Below the pieces are notes generated by a model that had not been told where the DNA came from, made no database searches, and was given only the letters and a program-made list of their open reading frames with translations. Made by a program: the position numbers and the translations under genes. This document shows, one piece after another, positions 17,368-25,746 of a DNA stretch of 64,000 nucleotides; positions within the stretch are counted from its first letter, which is position 1, and the number at the start of each line of letters is the position of its first letter. This DNA comes from Bryobacteraceae bacterium (lineage in GTDB: Bacteria; Acidobacteriota; Terriglobia; Bryobacterales; Bryobacteraceae). The DNA is taken from positions 62,001 through 126,000 of the forward strand of contig JAHDVK010000007.1 of NCBI GenBank assembly GCA_023384675.1, read 5' to 3'.

Positions 17368-18750
17368 CTACCCGCGGCTCGCGCCGTACTTCTCGAAGAA
17401 GTGGGCCACCGTCATGATGCCCAGATAGAAGTTATCGAGCTTGTACTTCTCGTTCGGCGAGTGCAGCCCGTCGTCCGGCAAGCCGAAGCCCATCAAAACG
17501 GTGGGAATCCCCAGGTGATGCGCGAATTCGCCGACGATCGGAATCGACCCGCCCGAGCGGATGAAGACCGTCTTCGCCTTCATCACTTCCTCGAAAGCTT
17601 CCGCCGCGTAAGCGATCGCCGGGTGGTCCGGGTCCACCACCGTCGACGGCGCGCCGCTCAACTTCCGCACGCTGAACGACACCCCCTGCGGCTGATTGGC
17701 CGCCACCCAGGCCGAAAACCTCTCGAACATTTTCTCCGGTTCCTGATCCGGCACCAGCCGCATCGAAACCTTCGCCGTCGCCGTGGCGGGAATCACGGTC
17801 TTCGCGCCGGCGCCCGTGAAGCCGCCCGCGATGCCGTGGACCTCGAGTGTCGGCCGCGACCACACCCGCTCCAGAATCATCCGGTCCGGCTCGCCCGTCA
17901 ATCGCGGCGATCCCACCTCGTGCTTCAGAAACGCGGCCTCGTCGAATGGCAGCGATTTCCAGCTCTCGATCTCCGCCGCCGCCGGCTCGGCAACTTCGTC
18001 ATAAAAGCCCGGAATCAATATCCGCCCGTCGGCGTCCTTGGCTTTGCCGAGTAATTCGACCAGCCCGTACACCGCGTTCGGCGCCGCGCCGCCGTAGAGG
18101 CCCGAATGCAGGTCGCGTCCCGGTCCCTTGGCTTCCACTTCCATGTACACCAGCCCGCGCAGACCGATGCATAGCGTCGGCACGCCCTCGGCATACAGCG
18201 CCGTGTCCGACACCAGCGCCACGTCCGCCTTCAGCTTCTCCCTGTTCTCCGGCACGAACGCCGCGATCGACTTCCCGCCGATCTCCTCCTCGCCCTCCAC
18301 CAGGAACTTGAGGTTCACCGGCAGCTTGCCGCCATGCACGGCCATCAGCGTTTCGACGGCTTTCACGTGCATGTACATCTGGCCCTTGTCGTCGGCCGAC
18401 CCGCGCGCATACAGGTTGCCGTTGCGCAGCGTCGGCTCGAACGGCGGCGACTCCCACAGTTCCAGCGGGTCCGGCGGCTGCACGTCGTAGTGCCCGTAGC
18501 ACAGCACCGTCGGCGCGCCCGGCGCGTGGAGCCAGTCGGCGTACACCAGCGGATGCCCGCCCGTTGGAATGATCTCGATGTTCTCGAGGCCCGCCTTCTT
18601 GAGACTGTCGGCCGTAAACTGAGCCGCCCGCGCCACATCGTCCTTGTGCTCGGGCAGCGTGCTGATGCTGGGGATGCGGAGGAACTCGTTCAGTTCTTCC
18701 AGAAAACGCTCCCGGTTGGAGCTGACAAAATCATCGGTGGATGGAGGCAT
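17368..18750 (-). CDS. M20-family dipeptidase (zinc metallopeptidase)
   Basis: Dinuclear zinc exopeptidase of 460 residues, acting on dipeptides or short peptides; cytoplasmic because no signal peptide is seen. Metal ligands appear as GHYDVQPP (His near 86), GSADDKGQM (Asp near 118), EGEEEIGG (Glu-Glu near 150), VSDTALY and DGLHSPNE at the C-terminus. The lid/dimerisation domain lies between about 195 and 320. TATAAT (minus strand, 18774-18779) lies about 23 bases before the ATG, with AAGGGCGA as a possible Shine-Dalgarno. Some relatives are carboxypeptidases or acylases, so the substrate is open. Confidence 0.92.
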   Translation of the reverse strand: MPPSTDDFVSSNRERFLEELNEFLRIPSISTLPEHKDDVARAAQFTADSLKKAGLENIEIIPTGGHPLVYADWLHAPGAPTVLCYGHYDVQPPDPLELWESPPFEPTLRNGNLYARGSADDKGQMYMHVKAVETLMAVHGGKLPVNLKFLVEGEEEIGGKSIAAFVPENREKLKADVALVSDTALYAEGVPTLCIGLRGLVYMEVEAKGPGRDLHSGLYGGAAPNAVYGLVELLGKAKDADGRILIPGFYDEVAEPAAAEIESWKSLPFDEAAFLKHEVGSPRLTGEPDRMILERVWSRPTLEVHGIAGGFTGAGAKTVIPATATAKVSMRLVPDQEPEKMFERFSAWVAANQPQGVSFSVRKLSGAPSTVVDPDHPAIAYAAEAFEEVMKAKTVFIRSGGSIPIVGEFAHHLGIPTVLMGFGLPDDGLHSPNEKYKLDNFYLGIMTVAHFFEKYGASRG

Positions 18751-18867
18751 GAGGATCGCCCTTCAGATCTCTAGATTATAAAAGCGGCGGCTAAGGACCA
18801 CTCCGCGCGCCACGCCTGCCAGCGTAGCAAAGGCGCGCCGCCCGCGTTTGTCTGCTAGGCTTGAACC

Positions 18868-18981
18868 ATGTCAGCACGCAACGGCGACCGCGCCCGGTAC
18901 CATCGTGAACGCAAACGCAGACTGCGCAAGCGCAACGCCGAGCGCGAACTCCGGAAGCAACTTCTAGCCAAGAAGGCCTGA
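18868..18981 (+). CDS. 37-residue highly basic small protein
   Basis: The frame starts MSARNGDRARYHRERK and ends KQLLAKKA. Of 37 residues 17 are Arg or Lys and the rest is mostly Ala, Leu, Glu and Asn, predicting one amphipathic, positively charged helix suited to RNA or DNA binding. TAGGCT lies six bases before the ATG, fitting the leaderless pattern of neighbours. Small proteins starting with a similar S-x-R-N-G-D-x-x-R pattern are, to my memory, common as hypotheticals in acidobacteria. The sulfatase gene follows after 33 bases. Function is unknown. Confidence 0.6.
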   Translation: MSARNGDRARYHRERKRRLRKRNAERELRKQLLAKKA

Positions 18982-19014
18982 TCCCCGCCAGCTGCGATAG
19001 ACTGCGCGGTAGCT

Positions 19015-20547
19015 ATGCTCCGCCGCAATTTTCTTCGTTCCGCCGCGAGTCTTTCCGCGTGCTCGTTCCTCCCGTCCATTGCCGCCCGCGCGCAATCGGA
19101 CCGCCCAAACATCATCGTGATTCTGGCCGACGACATCGGCTATGGCGATACTGGTCCCTACGGTGCCACGCGCGTCCGCACGCCCAATCTCGACCGCCTC
19201 GCCGCGCAGGGCGTTCGCTTTACTAACGCGTACTGTTCCTCCGCCACTTGCACCCCCACGCGCTACTCGCTCCTCACCGGCGAATACGCCTTCCGTAAAC
19301 CCGGCTCGGGCGTCCTGCCCGGCAACGCGCCGATGCTGATCGAACCCGGCCGTCATACCATCGCCTCGGTGCTCAAACAGGCCGGCTACGCGACAGGTGT
19401 GGTCGGTAAATGGCATCTCGGTCTCGGCAATGGCAACGTGGACTGGAACGGCGACATCCGCCCCGGTCCCGGCGAGATCGGCTTCGACTACCACTTCCTC
19501 ATCCCCGCCACCGGTGACCGCACGCCCTGCGTGTACGTCGAAAACGGCCGCGTGGTGGGGCTCGATCCCAAGGATCCGATCACCGTTCAGTACGGCAAGC
19601 CCATCCCCGGCGAACCTACTGGCTCCGGCAACCCCGGCCTGCTGCGCTGGCATCCCAGCCACGGTCACGACATGGCCGTCGTCAACGGCATCAGCCGCAT
19701 CGGCCACATGAAGGGAGGCCACGCCGCCCGCTGGGTGGATGAAGGCATGGCCGATGCCATCACGCGCAAAGCGACCGACTACATCGGCCGCCAGAAGGAC
19801 AACCCGTTCTTCCTTTACTTCAGCACGCACGATATTCACGTCCCCCGCGTGCCGCACCCGCGCTTTCAGGGCAAGAGCGAATGCGGCATCCGTTGTGATG
19901 CCACCGTACAGTTCGACTGGTGCGTTGGCCGGATCATGGAAACGCTCGAACGCAACGACCTCACCAGAAACACGCTGATCGTGGTCACAAGCGACAACGG
20001 ACCCGTCATCGACGACGGCTACGAGGACGGCGCCTTCGAGGACCTGAACGGGCATACCCCCGCCGGCCCGCTGCGCGGAGGCAAGTACAGCATCTATGAG
20101 GGCGGCACACGCATGCCGTTCCTGGTCCGCTGGCCCGCGCGCGTGCGCTCTGGCGTGTCGGACGCGCTGGTCAGTCAGGTGGACCTGCTCGCTTCCTTCG
20201 CCGCCCTCACCGGCGCGCCGCTGCCGCGCGAGGCGGGCCCCGACAGCTTGAATGTCCTGCCCGCTTTGCTGGGCGAATCAATCGAGGGCCGCTCGCACAT
20301 CATTCAACACGCCCGGATCCTTGCGATCCGTTCGGGCAGGTGGAAGTACATCCCCGGCGGCGGTGAAGCTTCCGGCGCGCTGTTCTGGAACGGCGGCAAC
20401 CGGCCTGCCAATTCCCCCGAGGAACTCTACGACCTTGAACGCGACACTGGCGAACGCAACAACATCGCCCGGCAATATCCCGAAATAGCCAAGCGCCTCG
20501 CGGCGGAATTGGAACGGGTCCGGACTGCGGGCCGCAGCCGGCCTTAA
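19015..20547 (+). CDS. secreted sulfatase (arylsulfatase family)
   Basis: Type I sulfatase of 510 residues that hydrolyses sulfate esters, probably on sulfated polysaccharides or aryl sulfates. The N-terminus RRNFLRSAASLSACSFL looks like a Tat signal peptide, pointing to export folded. PNIIVILADDIGYGD provides the metal-binding Asp pair. CTPTRYSLLTGEY near residue 79 is the formylglycine motif C-x-P-x-R, so a maturase is needed. GKWHLG and TSDNGP supply further active-site residues. The 3' end overlaps the end of the convergent transglutaminase gene by four bases. The exact substrate is unknown. Confidence 0.93.
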   Translation: MLRRNFLRSAASLSACSFLPSIAARAQSDRPNIIVILADDIGYGDTGPYGATRVRTPNLDRLAAQGVRFTNAYCSSATCTPTRYSLLTGEYAFRKPGSGVLPGNAPMLIEPGRHTIASVLKQAGYATGVVGKWHLGLGNGNVDWNGDIRPGPGEIGFDYHFLIPATGDRTPCVYVENGRVVGLDPKDPITVQYGKPIPGEPTGSGNPGLLRWHPSHGHDMAVVNGISRIGHMKGGHAARWVDEGMADAITRKATDYIGRQKDNPFFLYFSTHDIHVPRVPHPRFQGKSECGIRCDATVQFDWCVGRIMETLERNDLTRNTLIVVTSDNGPVIDDGYEDGAFEDLNGHTPAGPLRGGKYSIYEGGTRMPFLVRWPARVRSGVSDALVSQVDLLASFAALTGAPLPREAGPDSLNVLPALLGESIEGRSHIIQHARILAIRSGRWKYIPGGGEASGALFWNGGNRPANSPEELYDLERDTGERNNIARQYPEIAKRLAAELERVRTAGRSRP

Positions 20548-22667
20548 CCGCGCCGCGGCGCCATCTGCCCGATCAACTCCGCCATGCGCACCGCCGAACT
20601 CTGACGTGCCCCATAACGCAGTTCGTGATAGGAGAGCGTGAAACTCTCCACCAACTGCGCCAAATGCGATTCCGGCAGGCTGCGGGCGAATTCGAGCGGC
20701 GTTTGACCGGGCGCCTTCCGGTGGCCTCGCCGCTCCAGCAGCACCAGCATCCGCCGGTACAACAGCGCGGCGTCAGAGGCTGAACCCTCGCCCCGCTGCC
20801 ACCGCCGGAGCCTCTGCCTGTCGCGATGCAAACGCACCAGACGCGGTCCCGCCAGGATCAACACGGCTACCAGACCGGCCAGCCCCAACAACCACGGCAG
20901 CGATTCCACCGCCGCCTCGCGCGAGCGCTCCAGCCGCCCGGACATCTCGCGCCACCAGTCGGAAGCCGACCTCAGGCTCAGGCTCCGGCGCCCGCGCTCC
21001 ACCTGAAACGCCAGCGTCAACTGCCGGTCCAGGTCGTACCCCAGCACCCATTCCTGCCAGAACATGTCGAACGCATCGGTCCACATCGACAGCCGGTACC
21101 ACGCCGTCATCCGCCCCTGATCCGGGTCCGCGGGCGTCGGGTCAAACGCCACCCAGCCCCGCCCCGGAATCCACGCCTCCACCCACGCGTGCGCCTCGCT
21201 CGCGCGCACCACATGCCAGCCGCTCAACGGATTCCGGCTGCCCCCCAGAAACCCTGTTGCCACGCGCGCCGGAATCCATACCGCCCGCAGCATCACCGCC
21301 ATCGCCGAAGCGAAGTACTCGCAATGCCCCTGCCGGCGCTCGAACAGAAAATCCGCCAGCGGATCGGCCGGCTCGCGCTCGAGCGGCGCCAGCGAATACG
21401 CGAACTGCGTCCGCAGATACTCCTCCACCGCCCGCGCCCGCTGATAATCGCTGGTATAGGACGTGGTCAACTCGCGCGCCAGAGCCAGAATGCGCCGGTC
21501 CACCGGCGGCAGCAGCAGATGGTGGTTGCGTTCCATCTCAGTGAGATTGCCGCCCTCGGGCTGCGCCACCGCCGGTTCGCCCAGATAGCTATGGACCACG
21601 TAACGCAGGTTCTCGGCTTCGTATAGCGGGATCTTGAATGCCCCCGTGGGCGTCTCCACCAGCGCCGGCGCGGGAATCCGCAAATGCTCCGGCAGCCCGG
21701 CGATGAACAGGGCGTCGCTCGGCGGCGTGTGCAGCACGACTTCATAGTCGAGCCGCCGGCCCGGACGCCGCCGCTGGTCGTCGTCCACCAGCTTCAGCAA
21801 CCCCTGCACGGGATGGTGCACACGCGGCTTGGCGTAAGAGTTATACCACTTCCAGCCGTCGAACTCCGCCAGCGCGTTGCCGCGCCAGCGCAGCCCTTCC
21901 GGAGCCGCCCCGTTGAAGCGCACGTGCATCACGGCCCCGCCCTGCCGCCGCAGCTCGCCCGTCTGGCCGAGCGTCAGTTCGTTCGCGAAACCCGACACGC
22001 GCGCCGCGTTCGGAGCCAGTTTCTCGAGCGCCGCGCGCGCGGTCCTGGGCAGCACGAAGAACAGCGCCGCCGTAATCAGCAGGATCGCCGCCCCGGCCAC
22101 CGCGGTCAGCCAGCTCAGCCGCTTGCCGACCGCCGGCGCGGCCCGGCTGCGCCCGTTCATCCGCCGTGCCGCCCGCCGGATCTCTCCGCTGGCGAACGTC
22201 CCGATGCTGAAGAACAGAAACAGCACCAGAAACACGAAAAAGCTCGGGTTTGTCGACAAAACCGACGCCGCCAATAGCTCCAAGAAGGCGATCAATTCCA
22301 GGAACAGGAAATCGCGCCGCGTCCGCGCTGTCAGCAGTTTGACGATCGCCACATAAAACACCAGATGCACCGTGGCCGACAGAAAATCGCGCGAAAGCAG
22401 AAAATAGTCCAGCGCGAAAAAGCCGATATACAGCACTGTGGCGACCGTCACCCACCCGTCCGGCACGGTGAATTCCACCCATCCCGCAAGCTGCGCCGCG
22501 CGCGCCGCCAGTGCCGCTCCCGCCAGCACCAGCGTGGGCCAGTCCAGCGCCTGCGAGCCCGCCACGGCGAAGTAGCCGCTCGCCAGCATGCCCAGCAGGC
22601 AGACGTGATAGAAGCGCTCGACGGCCGCGGGTGCGGCGCCGTTCAGCGTGTGGGCGGCTTGAGCCAT
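20544..22667 (-). CDS. TgpA-like membrane transglutaminase-domain protein
   Basis: Inner-membrane protein of 707 residues with the TgpA architecture. It has an N-terminal bundle of about six hydrophobic segments (1-190), a periplasmic transglutaminase-like domain (about 300-520), a further membrane segment near 610 and a cytoplasmic DUF4129-like tail. The cysteine-protease triad is visible as RQGHCEYFASAMAVMLR (Cys), SEAHAWVEAWIPG (His) and FDPTPAD (Asp). The start ATG overlaps the end of the upstream lipoprotein gene by 25 bases. Relatives usually sit beside a MoxR ATPase and a DUF58 protein; neither is here. Substrate unknown. Confidence 0.9.
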   Translation of the reverse strand: MAQAAHTLNGAAPAAVERFYHVCLLGMLASGYFAVAGSQALDWPTLVLAGAALAARAAQLAGWVEFTVPDGWVTVATVLYIGFFALDYFLLSRDFLSATVHLVFYVAIVKLLTARTRRDFLFLELIAFLELLAASVLSTNPSFFVFLVLFLFFSIGTFASGEIRRAARRMNGRSRAAPAVGKRLSWLTAVAGAAILLITAALFFVLPRTARAALEKLAPNAARVSGFANELTLGQTGELRRQGGAVMHVRFNGAAPEGLRWRGNALAEFDGWKWYNSYAKPRVHHPVQGLLKLVDDDQRRRPGRRLDYEVVLHTPPSDALFIAGLPEHLRIPAPALVETPTGAFKIPLYEAENLRYVVHSYLGEPAVAQPEGGNLTEMERNHHLLLPPVDRRILALARELTTSYTSDYQRARAVEEYLRTQFAYSLAPLEREPADPLADFLFERRQGHCEYFASAMAVMLRAVWIPARVATGFLGGSRNPLSGWHVVRASEAHAWVEAWIPGRGWVAFDPTPADPDQGRMTAWYRLSMWTDAFDMFWQEWVLGYDLDRQLTLAFQVERGRRSLSLRSASDWWREMSGRLERSREAAVESLPWLLGLAGLVAVLILAGPRLVRLHRDRQRLRRWQRGEGSASDAALLYRRMLVLLERRGHRKAPGQTPLEFARSLPESHLAQLVESFTLSYHELRYGARQSSAVRMAELIGQMAPRRG

Positions 22668-23059
22668 TCCGTTTCCAGGGCTCCGGTGAAGGCAATCGTC
22701 TCGGTCATCGTCAGCGTGGGGGCTTCGCACACCACGAAGAGCGGCCCCTTGTAGAACGTGGTGACATTCCGGGGGCGTGCCCATTTTTGCTGTGCTTCAA
22801 ACGCCGCCGTCTCGCTGCCAAACGCGAACGCGCTCAATTTCAGCTCTTCGCCATTGCGCAGGTAACGCGTCCGTGCCCACTCACGCGCCCCTAGCGCGCG
22901 CGCCTGCTCGGGAGCCTCAGCCGCAGGCGGATATTCAAGAGCCGCCCGCTTCCAGCCGTCCACTTCCATCGGCAGCGCGGGCAAAGCAGGGCCGGCATCG
23001 CCTCCGCAGGAGCCCAAACTCAACAGCACCAGCAAGGCGAAAGCAAAGCGCGGCGGCAT
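22643..23059 (-). CDS. predicted lipoprotein upstream of the TgpA-like gene
   Basis: A 138-residue protein with a short signal ending in the lipobox LGSC, so the mature protein would be lipid-anchored at Cys 17 or so. The remainder is a single small domain with DGWKRAALEYPP, ARTRYLRNGEELKLSAFAFG and PLFVVCEAPTLTMTET. I do not recognise a named family. Overlap with the TgpA-like gene argues for co-transcription and a shared envelope role. A -10-like TATGAT on the - strand (23069-23074) lies nine bases before the ATG. The gene diverges from the isomerase-like gene. Confidence 0.7.
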   Translation of the reverse strand: MPPRFAFALLVLLSLGSCGGDAGPALPALPMEVDGWKRAALEYPPAAEAPEQARALGAREWARTRYLRNGEELKLSAFAFGSETAAFEAQQKWARPRNVTTFYKGPLFVVCEAPTLTMTETIAFTGALETEWLKPPTR

Positions 23060-23102
23060 GATGTTTTCATCATAGCGCCGCGATACCGGGTTGAACGTGT
23101 GA

Positions 23103-23108
23103 TACAAC
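23103..23108 (+). promoter_or_regulatory. -10 element of the isomerase-like gene
   Basis: TACAAC, preceded by TGA to make an extended -10, lies exactly seven bases before the GTG at 23116. No Shine-Dalgarno is present. A leaderless GTG-initiated transcript is inferred. Confidence 0.45.
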
Positions 23109-23115
23109 GGTCAGC

Positions 23116-24990
23116 GTGAAGTTATCGCTGTATCACGACACGCCACCCTCCGCGCCCATGGCCGTCCGTTTTGCCGAAGAGCGCATTCTCACCAAGCTGC
23201 AGGCCCTCGACGCCAAAGCCCGCCGCAACAAACTCGCCGGCCTGAACGCTTCACGCAATCCCCTGATCCGTATCGGCATGGAAGCCGCGCCCGACGGCAC
23301 GGTCACCAAAAACTCCTACGGCCTCTTCCACCTCGCCTGGATGGCCGCCAAACACCAGGAATGGGCCTCCCAGGTTGAACAGGAAGTGGCTGAAGTCCGC
23401 GCGCGCATCCAGCAGACCCACGGCGCGCCGCTCAAGTTCCTCATCTGGGCCGGCATGGGCGGCTCAGCGGAAGACAAGTCCATGTACGAAGCCGCCCGCC
23501 TGCTCAGGAAAGGCCCCCGCGTCTACGTCCTCGATTCCACCGACCCCGCCAAACTCAAGGCCATCCTCGCCGACATCACAGCGCGCTCCAAGGGATCCCT
23601 GCCCGCCGCCCTCCGCTCCACTCTTGTCGCCGGCATGGCCATGGGCATGACTTCCTTCGAGCCCGTGGTCAACCTCGAAAAGCTCTACAACCTCTTCGAG
23701 CGGCACAAGATCGACTCCCGCCCCAACTTCCTCTACCTGACCCTGCCTGGCTCGCTGCTCGACCAGTTCGCCTCCCCCCGCGGCTACCGGCGCGTCGAAC
23801 TCCAATTGGACAACGGCAATTCCACCGCCGGCCGCCACTCCGGTCCTCTCACCCGCGGTTCGCTCTATCCCCTCGCCCTCGCCGGCGTGGACCTCGCCGC
23901 CTGGCTCAAGGCCACGGACCTCGACGAAGCGCAGATCCACACCGCCTTCCAACTCGCCTCGTTCTTCGAGGCCCAGGCGCGCGCCGGCCGCGATAAGGTC
24001 ACCTTGCTCACTTCCAAACCCATGGCCGCCGCCGCTCTGTGGACCAAGCAGAACTTCGAAGAATCTCTCGGCAAGAGCGAACACACCGGTATCAAGATCG
24101 TCATCAACGAACCTGTTCGCCTCGCCAACTATCATCCTCCGAAGGACGCCCGCCAGGACCGGCTCTTCCTCGCCCTCGAACGCAAAGGCGAACCCGGCCT
24201 CGACAAAGCCAAAATCGCCGCCCTCCGCCGCGCGGGCTATCCCGTCGCCCATCTTGTCCTGAACCCTGGCGTGCCCCTGTCCGCCTACATGCAGTTCATC
24301 CACTACGCCGTCTTCGGACTCGGCTGGCTCCGCCAGATGAACTTCGTCACCCAGCCCTCGGTCGAACTCTACAAGGCCATCACCAACCCCCTCTACGAAC
24401 ATTCCCGCGTCGTCGGCGGCATCGAAAAAGTGCCCGAATGGCAGAAAATGAGAGCCTCCCCGAGGCAAAAGAAGTTCCGCGGCGTGCTGACCCTCTCCTA
24501 CGACCGCCTCCCCTGCGAAATCGAACTCGACGGCCGCGACGCCCCCGAAGCCTACGCCGCACTGCTCAAGCAACTCGCCGGCTCGCGCGCCATCGAATAC
24601 GGAGAACTCACCTTCTTCGGCGACACACGCTACGACCTGCGCGGCCAGGCCCTTCGCAAGCGACTTGAAAAAGCGGGCGACCGCGTCTTCCGGCAGAAAC
24701 TCAAAATGCCCGTGGACCTCTACGAAGGCCCCGCCATGAACCACAGCTATCACGAAATGATCATCGGTCATGGCCGCTGCTTCTCCACCGTTCTGCTCAG
24801 CGAAAAAGCCGAAAAAATCCCCGAAGCCAGGTACACCGCCGATTACCATCGCGCACAGTTCCTCGCCACCCAGATGGCTCTTGAGCAGCGCTGCCGCCTC
24901 GTCGTCGCCATCACTCTCAAGAACCTCGAGGATCCTTCGCTCGACGCCCTCGACGCCTTCTTCGGCGAGGTCGCCCGTTGCCTGCGATGA
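23116..24990 (+). CDS. phosphoglucose-isomerase-like SIS protein
   Basis: A 624-residue cytoplasmic protein containing a two-lobed SIS fold of the phosphoglucose isomerase type. LIWAGMGGSAEDKSMYEAA near residue 112 matches the sugar-phosphate loop, but the usual GGSSLGP is altered. A second lobe covers about 230-400 with ERKGEPGLDKAKIAALRRAGY. It is longer than ordinary isomerases and ends with NHSYHEMIIGHGRCFSTVLL and a helical tail. Similar modules occur fused to transaldolase, but no transaldolase motif is seen. It may be a divergent isomerase or a sugar-phosphate sensor. It is coupled by ATGA to a DUF1349 gene. Confidence 0.72.
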   Translation: MKLSLYHDTPPSAPMAVRFAEERILTKLQALDAKARRNKLAGLNASRNPLIRIGMEAAPDGTVTKNSYGLFHLAWMAAKHQEWASQVEQEVAEVRARIQQTHGAPLKFLIWAGMGGSAEDKSMYEAARLLRKGPRVYVLDSTDPAKLKAILADITARSKGSLPAALRSTLVAGMAMGMTSFEPVVNLEKLYNLFERHKIDSRPNFLYLTLPGSLLDQFASPRGYRRVELQLDNGNSTAGRHSGPLTRGSLYPLALAGVDLAAWLKATDLDEAQIHTAFQLASFFEAQARAGRDKVTLLTSKPMAAAALWTKQNFEESLGKSEHTGIKIVINEPVRLANYHPPKDARQDRLFLALERKGEPGLDKAKIAALRRAGYPVAHLVLNPGVPLSAYMQFIHYAVFGLGWLRQMNFVTQPSVELYKAITNPLYEHSRVVGGIEKVPEWQKMRASPRQKKFRGVLTLSYDRLPCEIELDGRDAPEAYAALLKQLAGSRAIEYGELTFFGDTRYDLRGQALRKRLEKAGDRVFRQKLKMPVDLYEGPAMNHSYHEMIIGHGRCFSTVLLSEKAEKIPEARYTADYHRAQFLATQMALEQRCRLVVAITLKNLEDPSLDALDAFFGEVARCLR

Positions 24991-25562
24991 TCGGCGAGCG
25001 CTTCTCCGGCCCCCTCGATCCGCGCCTTCAGTGGTTCAATGAACCCGAATGCTGGTCCTCTGAAAACGGCCTTCACATCGTCACCACCGCCGCCACCGAC
25101 TTCTGGCAGCGCACCCACTACGGCTTTCGCGCCGACAACGGCCACTTCCTCTTCACCCCCTGGACCGGCGATTTCACCATGACCGCCCGCGTCCGCTTCC
25201 AGCCTGCCCACCAGTACGACCAGGCTGGACTCATGGTCCGCTTCTTCGAAGACGAGTGGCTGAAAACCTCCGTCGAATTTGAACCCGAAGGCCCCGCGCG
25301 CCTCGGCGCCGTCGTCACCCGCTCCGGCTATTCCGACTGGTCCACCCAGGACTTCCCCCGCGACCGCCGCGATATCGAACTCCGCGTCCGCCGCGAGCAT
25401 GATACCTTCCTCGTCGACTGGCGCGCCGCCGATCCCGAGCCTTGGGTCCAGTTGCGCGTCGCGCCTCTCGCCGGCGGCCCCGAGGCCCACATCGGCCTCT
25501 ACGCCTGCAGCCCGAAAGCCCCCGGCCTGCAAGCTTCGTTCGCCTGGCTCCGCATTGAATAA
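24987..25562 (+). CDS. DUF1349 concanavalin-like beta-sandwich protein
   Basis: A 191-residue protein resembling the regulation-of-enolase/DUF1349 family, which adopts a concanavalin-like jelly roll. Motifs are the aromatic-rich DFWQRTHYGF, the core DFTMTARVRFQPAHQYDQAGL, and WLKTSVEFEP. No signal peptide is present, so it is cytoplasmic. ATG overlaps the TGA of the isomerase-like gene, so the two proteins are probably made together and may share a carbohydrate-phosphate role. Exact activity is unknown. Confidence 0.8.
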   Translation: MIGERFSGPLDPRLQWFNEPECWSSENGLHIVTTAATDFWQRTHYGFRADNGHFLFTPWTGDFTMTARVRFQPAHQYDQAGLMVRFFEDEWLKTSVEFEPEGPARLGAVVTRSGYSDWSTQDFPRDRRDIELRVRREHDTFLVDWRAADPEPWVQLRVAPLAGGPEAHIGLYACSPKAPGLQASFAWLRIE

Positions 25563-25587
25563 CCCCGGAGCGATACAATCGGGTTTT

Positions 25588-25731
25588 ATGGCCAAAATCA
25601 AGCCCGTCGGGAAGAAAAAGAAGGCTTCCGGACCCGCGTCGCCCGGTGCGATTCCTTGCCTCATCCTCCTGGTGCTCGGCTTCGCCATCCTCGGCTTCAT
25701 CCTGTACTTCTCGATTGCCCGTACCGGCTAA
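25588..25731 (+). CDS. 47-residue small membrane protein
   Basis: It begins with a very basic head (MAKIKPVGKKKKASG) and continues with one hydrophobic helix, PCLILLVLGFAILGFILYF, ending IARTG. The topology predicted is N-in with a single span. TACAAT lies eight bases before the ATG, so it probably has its own leaderless promoter, and rph follows after 15 bases with a good Shine-Dalgarno. A member of the rph-rdgB-rsmE unit by position only. No family recognised; it is too short for many annotation pipelines. Confidence 0.62.
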   Translation: MAKIKPVGKKKKASGPASPGAIPCLILLVLGFAILGFILYFSIARTG

Positions 25732-25746
25732 AGGAGGCCCCATCCC

